From Eudromia elegans (Eukaryota > Chordata > Aves > Tinamiformes > Tinamidae): a stretch of DNA of 64,000 nucleotides. Shown here in pieces: positions 11,601-22,100 of the stretch. How positions within the stretch are numbered: the stretch's first letter is position 1; each line of letters opens with the position of its first letter. The stretch lies in assembly GCA_003342815.1 (NCBI GenBank), contig PTEX01000145.1:1642201-1706200 (forward strand). The letters run 5' to 3'. A model generated the notes under the pieces. The model was not told the DNA's origin, did no database searches, and saw only the letters and a list, made by a program, of their open reading frames with translations. The position numbers and the translations under genes are program-made.

Positions 11601-14600
11601 GTAAAAACAAATTATTAAAGTGCTAGTAGTCACAAGGCACATACAGCAGTGTAAATCTGGTGGTATATGCAAGGTGTTTACATTTCATTTTTAAAGCTCA
11701 TATTTTCAGTAGCAAGCTCTACAGTTGATCCACTCTTAGGGAAAAAAAAAACCATTTTGATTAGATATTCTGCATGTGCTAGATATGACATATTCATAAA
11801 TACCATTGTCATTAATATGGGCTATTTTACAGTAGAGAATGCAGTAGAGAATTTACCTTAGCTACTAGATCTTGTTTTTAATTCCCCATGATTTTCATCA
11901 TTTATTTATATTGCAGGGGCTTTATATTTAGAATCTAAAAGCATGCTGTTAAAAATAACTTGATGGAAAAAGGAAATGCTAAACAGAAATAACTAACTAT
12001 TCTCTCTGGGTAATAAGAAATAGAACATCTTTTTAACTGAAGAGCAATTATAGGTTGTGCTAAGCTACACAGAAGAACAGTATGGGACTATTCAACAAAA
12101 GAATAAGTCCATGCACTTCTTACAATTACTTATAAGTAATTATGGGCTCTCAGTTGAACATACGAATTATTCTACAGTTGCAAATGCCACCAAGAATAGT
12201 GCAACGCTTATACAGGTGGATATTAGACATTTCATTTTACTTCTGAGGAAATAATAAGTTACCTACAGATATCTCAGCAGTGTATCATTCAGACTGCACA
12301 TCTAATAACTGCATTATGTGTCCATGCAGTAGTTCCTTTGGTGCTTTCTCTGCAGTACAGTGGCCTCTACTTCCTCTCCAAAACTGTTGAGCAATATTGC
12401 TATGTAATTCCAAACAGCTGCTGTGTTCACCCTGGCGTCTGCACATCAGTAGTGAGTGAAATGATTTCTATATATAGTTTGTAAATCTGTTGTCAATGTT
12501 TGTAAAGCACACTGAGATTCTTCCTGAGGGATGAGAGCAGCTATGTGAAAGCAAGAGCATTAAGATCGTCACTGTGTGCAATGCAGTTTTTCTGTGCGGT
12601 AGAAACAGGCATCGAGGACAGGGATAGCAGAGACGGGGCAAAGCGCTTACTCTAAGCAAATCCCAGGCAGGAATGGTGTGTGCTCTCAAAGATAAGCGGG
12701 CTCATCTCACGCTGTTATTGCAGAACATGACAATGCACTGATACAACACGATTAAAAAGTGTTGGCTGAGTAAAAAGGAAAGAAGATTGGGAATGGGATG
12801 ACCTCTATTCAGTAGAATTTGTTTGTCCCCCTTGGACTCCCATTTTTGTATGATTCTTACAGGCAAAATGGACATCAAATTCTGTTTCACCCTTGACACC
12901 CAACTGCATGTGTTGCTGAATACTGAGATAAACCATCAGGCTCAGTGGACTGCAAGTGTTCTGTCTTTCAATCAAAGCCTGAGAAATCCGTGAGTCATTA
13001 AATCTTCCCATCTGCACCTAGTAGGTTTTTTTTCCTGATGCTTCCCTGTGGCCAAATTCTCCTCTTGATCAATCTCCCAAGATGGATCCTTACCCACCTC
13101 CTGTCAGAGCATCACCCAAACTCACACACTCTTTTACTATTCATGAATCTCTTGTTTTTTTCTTATAAACAAGTCTACATCAACACTCTCACCACCAAAA
13201 TACATTAGACCAGCAGCTTTTTTTCCCTATGTAGCTTTTTCCAAGCTTCTGGTTACCTTCCCAGCAGCTGTTGGGAATGCTGCTTTCAGAACTAATCCGA
13301 GCAACGAGGCAGTCCACGTGCGCATGTTTTTCAGTGAAAGTTGATCACTGTTTGTGATGCAGCTGAGTTGTTAAGCTACAATCTGGATGTGGAATCTACC
13401 CTCCCGACAGCCAGGGTGTTCAGCACGGTGGGTGTGCTGCTGGGAACCGCATGGAAAAGTCTGCCTTTGAGTTAGGATGCTAAACCCAATTCCCAAGCAA
13501 AGGCTCATTTGGGTACAAATTCTCCTTTAACTTTATCTCACTTTTCATTTTCTCAGCATAGAGGAACAGAATTATCTTTTTCTGTCCTGTGACTCCACAT
13601 TTACGAACTCCCCAGGAGACCTGTTCTGGACAATGGAATCATCTGGCATAGAGAAAAGCAGCTGAGAAATGATTCCTTCAAATGCCTGCAACACCTGCTT
13701 TATCTCTTTGCTCTGTCGATGCCCCTGTTAAATGTAGGTGATGACGCATCCCTTTCAAGAACAGCACAGTGTGCACAGTTTTCAAGCTATGCCAGTCTCT
13801 GGGGAGAAAGAGCCACAGCTTGTCCCATCACTCTGCCTCATGGTCCTATTTGGAAGTCAGGCGAGATTACTGACCCTTCGTCTCTTCTTTAGGCTCTGGA
13901 TTCAGCCTAGGCCTTCAGAAGCAGCAGCAGACAGAAATGGCTATATCTTCATGTGTGTGTATATTTAATGTCTATATAATATGGATAAATCTCTATGTAT
14001 TTATGTATTTACACATACATATAAATATATGTAAACATACAATGGGGAGGAGGGGAGAAATCACAGCATGAGTATTGAAGGGAGGAGGAGAGCTCAGGAA
14101 TCATGAGGAAGAAGATGAGCAAAACACAGTGTGGCAGAGGAAGGACACCAAGAGGGTGCTGAGGAGAGGAGCAGGCACTCGAAGGCTGTACCCCATGTGG
14201 AGACAGCTGCCTGGAGGGGACACGCAGCAGGCAGGAGGCAGAGAGGGCCAAGGCTGCTGTGTGGAGATGTGCAGTGAGGAGAGGGCAGGAGGGAAGAGGC
14301 CACCGAGGTGGCTGAGGACAGCACGAGGTGTGCAGGGAGGGCCAGGACAGGGCACGAGGGTGGCAGGGGAGGTGAAGGCAGGCAGGAGGCCTGTAAGATC
14401 ATTGCAGCGGAGAGGGCACGGGAGGAGAGCGCACGGGATGGGGCATGGTGCTCACGCATGGCAGAGTGACAAGGAGAGACCGGCTGAGGAAGGAGGGGTG
14501 CAGAAGTGGTAGGACAAGGAGAGGGTGATCACTGGAGGCAGACGAGCAAAAGAAGAGGATGGGAAATCCCAGGCATGCACTGTAGTTGCGTTGTTTTTCG

Positions 14601-17192
14601 TGTGCTCTATGGCAATTGGACCTGTTCCTGCAGCGTGGGACTGTAGCTCCAAACAAGCCAAAGCCTCTGTCTGACGAGCTGTCCTCAGGCTCCGGGACGG
14701 AAATAGCCTCGTCCTGGGGACGGGCCGTGTCGCGCTGCTGAGGACAAGGTTGCAGAGCCCTCGGCTCGCTGTCCTGCAGCTTGCCCTGCCCTCATTGCGA
14801 GGGAAGCAGGGCTCCAGCTATGGGGTTTGCCCTGCACGGGGTGAATAGCACCCTCAGATGTTGACCACAGCCTTTCAACGGTGCGGCCACATCATGGCCA
14901 ACAGAGAAGAAACTTGTGACAGCAGAGCAAAATTTCTTAAACTGTTGTTTGAAATGTTTAATTCGGTGGAAAAAGGGCATGAGCACCCAAAAGTGTTCTT
15001 TCGTCTGAAACCTAATAAATAGATTACCATTATTAGAAAAGACTTGAAAGCCTTGTCTAAAATCTAGCTGCTGCTAAGAGTTCATTCCCATGCAAAGTTA
15101 GAGACTTGCACATGAACTATCTAAATGATTAAATTGAACCTGCTCCTACAAAATAGGCTCTCTTTTCTCTAATGTTCTCTAATTGTAGTCCAGATATTGA
15201 AGGGGAAAGTATTTATGCCATTTTGTTGACTAAATAATGAGTATTCTTGACCACTAACTGTAATAGATAGCCTATTTCCTCCATGCAGGTTTGTTTTCAG
15301 CAAGGTGTCAGGACCGTGTCTCCGGGTTTTCTGTTAGCAGGCGGCAAAGCACTCGAGAGCATTGACCATAAACAGCGGTTGGTGTAGCCATTATAACATC
15401 TACACATGCGGTGTACATGTAGCTCATGCTCCACCTTCATTGTGTCTCCATCAGCAGGAAGTTCCTTGCGCCACCACTGGTCTGGATCAGCTCACACCTC
15501 ACTTACCACAAAATGTCCTGCTCAGATGTTCAAAACAGTCTTGCAGTTTCAAGTGGCAGATTCCAGGAAAGGTAATGTCAATATTAGGCTTTTCTTATTA
15601 AGAATTGTCCAGGAAACTATGTGAGAATAGAAATATTGATTATAATCTTGGATATTTCTTTTTTTTAGGGAAAAGTTCAAAAATGAAATCTAGAATAGTG
15701 CGTTATAAAGTTATTCAAAATTTTATTCAAAAAGGAAAAAAAACATCAGCAGCTGGACATTCAATCACTCAACCTGAATTCAGTGCACTGAGCTTTCTAG
15801 CTGACCTTTGCTTGGTTTGTTACACGGACTGGAAGGTGCATTGGGATGGTCAGACAGTTATTTATCTTTTTTTTTTTTTGCAAAAACTGTACAAATATAA
15901 TGTCTGAGAATGGAAACTATTAAAAGACTATAAACAGTTTCCTATTGGAATGCTAATGCTAGGAAAACAAAATTATCCTTTCTTTATAAGAAAGTTTCTG
16001 AGAAAAATCAATTAAATCATAGTTAAATCATTAGTGCGATAACCTGTGATTTGAACTGTATAAGTGATGGGCAACTTCAGCAGCGGCTGGGAGGTGAGTG
16101 TTGAGCACTAAGGGCTGCCTAATGCCAAGTCCTTTAAAAAAGTGAACCCTGAAGGGATCATAACAGGCGCTTCAAATTAACGGATACTTTTGGACTTAAT
16201 GTCTCCGTATCTCTATTCTTTTTCTTTACAATAGAAAGCTCTTTACCAGTTCTCCTGAAATGGCTCTTAGACAAATAAAATATTAGCATGCTGAAGAAAA
16301 AGACCAAAAAATCCTGAAAGGCTGTTTGTTAAAAACATATGAACTCCCCCCCATTCTGAAGAGTAAGGCCCCTGGAGACTCAGGTGTCCATGGATCAAAG
16401 TATATAACTACAGTCTTATGCAGTCAAGAACTGTGTTAGAGTGCACATCAACAGATCAGAAATAACAAGCATAATTTCAGCAAGCTTGACTTTTTGATCT
16501 TAGCATCATTTCTCTGTGTGTAATATGCTATATGTTACAGAATCACTCTTCTTCTTGCAGTTGTTTTAAAGAGTGCTTTAAAATTTCATGGGTTTCACCC
16601 TCATTCATATGTCCTGTTTCATGTTTTACAGAAACTGGGTCTAAGCATCATTTTTGCAAGTGCAATAAGAAAAATGAACGGAACTTCTACTCACTTGCAG
16701 TTTCATCTAGATGTATCTGACCCAAGTTTCTTATTCTTTACAATATCTTATGAAATCATGAAGGCCACATACATATCTTCCCAAGCCAAATCATATTGCA
16801 CATTCCTCCTTTTCATTTTATGCAAGGATTTGGTCAATACAAACAACCTGCAAATATTTATTTTGATTACAAATGCACTATATTCTTTAGTCTGCTTTAT
16901 TAATATTTTCTGTGTTAAGAAAGCATATGCTTCTTTAATTCTACAGCTTTGTGCATTTGATCAAGTTTAGTTTGCTAAAGAGAAGTGATAAGAGGAAAAA
17001 TGGAATTTATTTGCCATATCTATCCATGAGAATCATGCTGAAACTCTTCTGTCATTGCTACTAAAGCAATGTGCATAATAATAAAAATGAACGAACAATT
17101 TGGATAAACATCATATACTGAATACTAACACCTAATCCCTACTTAACAAAGACAAGTGGTCTTAGACAAGAAGAAAAGTCCAAAATCTTCTC
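8601..17192. other. Intergenic region between ASB15 and LMOD2
   Basis: No gene is supported here. It holds a T-run at about 9762-9780, GC-richer sequence around 10.2-10.8 kb and a purine-skewed GC-rich block at 14041-14560. The open frames present lack domains, splice support or family resemblance. Confidence 0.6.
14041..14560. other. Purine-skewed, GC-rich block
   Basis: The plus strand is strongly G/A-rich for about 500 nt, with many GGAGG, GGCAGG and GAGAGG words and few CpGs, inside AT-rich flanks. Long frames stay open on both strands because of composition. It is not an exact tandem repeat by eye. It may be an old repeat or a low-complexity tract; no coding role is supported. Confidence 0.5.
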
Positions 17193-17675
17193 ACAGAATC
17201 ACAGAATGATTGAGGTTTGAAGGGACCTCTAGAGATCATCCCATCTAACCCCCCTGCTCCAGCAGGGACACCCAAAGCACGTGGCACAGGGTGGCATCCA
17301 GGTGGGTTTTGAGTGTCTTCAAAAAAAGAGACTCCACAGCCCCTCTGGGCAGCCTCTTTCAGGGCTCCGTCACCCTCACAGGAAAGAAGTTCTTCCTCAC
17401 GTGGACATGGAACCTCCTGTGTTTCAATTTGTACCCATTACTCCTTGTTCTGTTGCTGGCCACCATCAAGAAGAGTTTGGCCCTCTCGTCCCTACATTCA
17501 CCCCTCAGGTATTTGTTGATAAGAACCTCCCTCTCAATCTTCTCCAGGCTAAGCAGGCTCAACTCTCTTAGTCTTTCCTCATACGATAGATGTTCCAGTC
17601 CCTTAATCATCTTTGTCGCTCTACGCTGGACCCTCTCTAGAAGCTCCACATCCCTCTTGTACTGGGGAGATCTAG
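17193..17675 (-). mobile_element. CR1 LINE fragment, inverted
   Basis: On the plus strand it begins with TCACAGAATCACAGAATG and AGGGACCTCTAGAGATCAT, the reverse complement of a CR1 3' end. Further on, the minus strand reads CR1 RT C-terminal protein such as [14 protein letters not shown] and LSYEERLRELSL. The frame has drifted (short breaks and lost segments), so it is an older, 5'-truncated, non-functional copy of a different subfamily from the 6.3-kb insertion. Confidence 0.92.
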
Positions 17676-18926
17676 AGAACAGCTAGAAACACTAGAAACC
17701 TTGAAACACTAGGTTTTATCACTTGATAATATGAACATTTATCAGTATAGATGTGATCTTTTGTTGAAAACAACCTTTTCTCTCTCTTTTGCTCAGAATA
17801 GAGGTGCTTAGATATTGCTTAGATACAGCCTCGCTGTCTCTGGAAAACATCTGTAGCTGACCATCATTCACTGTCAGTAGAGAAAGTAAGTGTGAAGTTT
17901 AGGTTTTTGATCTGTTGTTTCTTATATTGGATTACATCTATCCATGAAAAGATGGTATCAGAATAATATATCACTTTTTGGAGGAAGTGAACATATACTT
18001 ACATGAAAATAGGATTTAAGGACACTCTCCCAACTGCAAATCAATGAGCTACAGCAAGCTGTTGCCTTTTACCAAAATGGCCACTAGAGGCCTCATTTAC
18101 TACGTTCTGACAGATTTTATAGACTCAATTACGGAGGGTCCACCCTAAAGCTCTGTGAAATTCCATTAACTTCAGTAGCACAATGTAAACCTCCATGTTT
18201 AAAAAAAAAAAAAAAAAAAAAAAAAAGTTGTAGGATTTTCAAATAAACATGTCAGGTTGATTCTCGCTCAGATCATTCTTGAAAAAGGTGAGTTGATAAG
18301 TAATCCAGTTTTGTGATTTGCCAGGCATGACAGTGCTGGAGCGGAGCCTCCTGCACTCTTTGGCACGCCAGCCCTCCCCGTTCCTGCTGCATTCCTGCTG
18401 ATTACGACGTCTTCCGAGTGCCTTGGCACGATAACCGCGCGGCTCCACAAGATAACCGTGGAAATGGGAACAGCTCCGCGGCACAGCTGTGAGCCCCGTG
18501 GCGGCTCCACATTAGAAGCATTTTTATTTTTCTTTCTCCACCGTTGTTTGAACACAAAGTCCGTGTAATTGCGGCTGTGATTTTATTTCGTGCGGTTCTC
18601 CTCTGTGTGCTCGGTATTCTCCCGCGAGCAGCCTGCTCTAAATATGGCAATGGTCAGTGTGTCAATAATCCCCCTCTTGAAGGGACCTACAAACACTGGT
18701 GTTGGGACATTCTTTCTGTTCAGATGTCTCGCTGACGTCTGATGCTTAAAACAGAGCATGCTTTCATCCCGCCGTGCATTGTCGCAGGCCCCGATGATTA
18801 CTCTTAAAAGGGTGCCTCAGCTAGTCAGGGAAACAGTTGCTGACCAAACGAGATCCAGCTTGCTTGATTCAGCCTTCTTGAATGCCTGAGCATTTTAGTT
18901 CGATATCAGCCTGATCAAGCGGGACC
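17676..18926 (+). promoter_or_regulatory. LMOD2: LMOD2 upstream region, probable promoter
   Basis: It contains an A26 run at 18201-18226, then a GC-rich stretch at about 18340-18620 with several CpGs and two GATAACCG copies. A CArG-like CTAAATATGG lies at 18638-18647 (one mismatch to CCW6GG) and a TATA-like CTCTTAAAAG at 18801-18810, about 115 nt before the ATG. Leiomodins are known SRF/MRTF targets, which fits, but the sites are inferred by eye and no transcription start is shown. Confidence 0.45.
18201..18226. repeat. A26 homopolymer
   Basis: 26 consecutive A bases about 700 nt upstream of the LMOD2 ATG. Confidence 0.95.
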
Positions 18927-19199
18927 ATGTCTACCTTTGGCTATAGAAGAGAGCTTAGTAAATATGAGGACATTGACGAAGATGAGCTCCTCGCTTCTCT
19001 GACCGAAGAGGAGCTGAAGGAATTGGAGAGGGAGCTGGAGGACATAGAGCCCGACCGTAACCTTCCCGTAGGACAACGACAAAAGAGTCTGACAGAGAAA
19101 ACCCCAACGGGGACTTTCAGCAGGGAAGCGCTGATGGCCTATTGGGAGAGAGAGACCAGAAAACTCTTGGAAAAAGAAAGGCTGGGTGCGTGTGACAAG
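18927..19199 (+). CDS. LMOD2: LMOD2 coding exon 1
   Basis: ATG at 18927 begins 91 codons ending GACAAG|GTAAGA in phase 0. It encodes the tropomyosin-binding and first actin-binding segments. The frame carries on a few codons into the intron, which is not coding. Confidence 0.96.
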
Positions 19200-22100
19200 G
19201 TAAGACATTAAAGCTTTCACCCTTCTCTAAGAATATGTTGGCTTGTTCTTTCATGATACCTAATCTACTCTTTTTTTCCCCTTCAATCTCCTCTAACATC
19301 ATTAGTGATACTTTCCCATTTGCTAATGTCATATAAATTAATTTGCTCAAAGACTCTTTGCTGTCTCTCTACCTTGAAGTATCCTAAAAACTCACATGAG
19401 AGCAGAAGAAAATCCTGTAAAAAATAACTATCATTAGTGATTAAAATACTATAGGAGTACAGTTCTAAAGAGCTGGGTAGAAATAACAAATAGGTAGTGA
19501 TATGGACTTTGAGGTAACTTTTAATTTGTTTAATATAGAAGATTTTTTTCTCATTTAATGAAGAAAAATCTCAGTGTTCTGAGAATATGTCAGGAAGTGA
19601 ATTTTGAATAAGAAGTCAGAAGGGGAGTAAGGTGGCCAGCCAATTTCAGTGTAACTTCAGTCCAGCTGGCATCCTGTGCAAAAATAGTTTGTGAAACTGC
19701 ACTATTTCAAAAAGCAACTTTTGTGTTCACAAAATAGCTCCACATGTTTTTCAAAGCAAAATGAAATTTTGGCGTGTGTGTAGCTCATCAGTTCTGAAGT
19801 ACGGCTGAATACCAAATCGTGACTCTGCTTATAGAGACAAATTTGGTTGTTGTTTAAAAATATATATTATAAAAAGGTGAAGGCAAAAAGAGATGAGAGA
19901 TCAGTCAGAATTTCCAAAAGATTCAGTTCACTGAACTTAGTTCATTTGCCCAGGAGATAACTTCCAGATTGTATATTAGATAAAATATTCTCTTAATCAG
20001 AAAAGAGTCATCTGGATTAAATTAACCTCTAATAATAATAATCAGGATTGGTTTAAAGTACCTGTGAATGGTGGTATAATGTATTTTTAAGCAAGAGCAC
20101 AGACGACTAGCTGTCATCAGACCATTAGTATCAGCTTGCAAACATCAGCTGCCCTCCCTGTTAAGTCGTAGGGAAGGAACAGCAAGATTAATGTTTTATT
20201 CTGGCTGAGTCTTTAACTCCCACTTGGGCAGCTCCAAGGAAGATCCTGAACAAGTCTAGTTCAGTGTCTTCTGTGGTGTGGGGTTTTTTTTTCTTTTTTT
20301 TTTTTTTAGTATGTTGCTTAGATAGAATGAGCAGTGGATAGTGGATCAACCTTAAAGTGCATGCAAAAACTATTCTACCTTTAGTCTGATAAGAGAATTT
20401 CTAAATGTGTCCATAAATATGAAAATGTGCAGATTTACATGGCAAAAATACTCCCTCCAAGTTTCTGAAAAACAACCTGATTCTTGCCTTTGCATGCCTG
20501 AAAACTAAGCACTTAACTTTGAGGTTCTACAGCTAGTGGAAAGAGATTGCCCCTCTGGAAGACAAGCCTCCTACCGACCTTCCGGGTAGCCTTTTAGGCT
20601 GAATCACTTTCAGAGCTATTTATCTCTCTGCACTGTCTTAGGCCTAACTCTTCAACAGGTTATTATTATTATGATGTAAAGTAAGAGAAAGATCTGCAAG
20701 CTGCCCTCGGCAGCCCTGCAGTGAGTGCTAACCCAGTAACAGAGCGTATAACGGATCTCAGAAATCTGTTGTTCAAATTGTTATTGGTTATGACATCAAA
20801 TGATGCCTGGGACCAGAAATTGAATCTGCCTTTGCTCCCATAAGTGTAAAAAAAACCCAAAACCGGAAACAATTGAGGAATTTATTTTCTTAATCTAGTA
20901 TCATTGAAACATGCTACCAGTCCCTTCAGAGGTACAAATTTCTGCTCAATAAGCAGTCCTGTAGAAGGCTTAGAATATATACCCAGGTAGATAAACTCAT
21001 AACAAGAAAGAGGCCTCTCTGAATACTTTATGGGTTGGAACGGTAGAAGTTTGCAGGTATTTACAGCAGTTTCATATATAGATCTTGAGCCCTGTTCCTA
21101 AATGCAGCACAGTGTGCATAGGAGCCTTCCTGCACAGAACAGTCACGGCGACGGGTCCCGACCCAGCAAGTCCTCCACACACTGAACTCGTTGAGGAGCC
21201 CACGCAGGGCTGACAGGAGGTTTCGTTTACGTGTCTTGTGTCACTAGAGTCAAGCTCCCAGGAAGAACCGAATTGCCGGTTGTCTTGCTTATGTCCCAAC
21301 GCTGCTCAAGATTTTGAGACGGTACCATGAAATCTGTCACTGCTGGTGGATTACTTTTACCTTTAATCACATTTTTAGATCCAAATAATTAAGCAATTTT
21401 AAAATTGTACGCACTTCTAAAAATTTGCTGTCATTTTTGTAACACTTTAGTTTGCTGGAAGTACAAAATGGAGTCTTATGTCTCCACTCGATGTCCTCAT
21501 CTTTCTTTCATGTTTTACACATACTAAACTATGAACGTTGATAAGGCAGTACATGTGGAACAACTACATTTCTGCAAAATTTTATCCAAATTTAAAGGTG
21601 TAAGTAGATAGGTATATGCTATGGCTTGGTCTAGAAGGCTCAAAAGGATAGCTGAGATCTTTGGGCACAAGAGGATTATGGCTGGTTGTACTGTGAGGGT
21701 CCTGTTATGGCCGCTGCGTGTGGAGAACAGTTCTCCACAGTGATAGGTAAGAGCACCAAGCAGAACCTCTTGCAGAAATGGATGCAAATTTGGTGCACTA
21801 AGTGCTCTAAAATACCTTGGGGTTTAGACAAGAGCAGTACTGGGTAGGCAGAGAGTCAAGGAGTTATAACAAGTTACGCTATGGCAACTGACCTGTGACA
21901 GCTGCTTGGAGCACATTCTTAACTCTTGGCAAACTTGAAGTGATTTGGGGAATACTGATGTGTAATACCTGGTATCTGTGGTAATGTATCTGAATCTTTT
22001 CTCTGCAAAGAGATTTCAAGCACACACAACTTTAGAGAGCATCCATATTCTTTTCTATATGACTTTGTATGGCAACGCACATGTTTACACATGCACACAC

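Noticed and set aside
14075..14512. 145-codon open frame on the plus strand
   Set aside because: It is open because the block is GC/purine-rich; frames on the opposite strand are open too. No domain, no conserved motif and no splice context.
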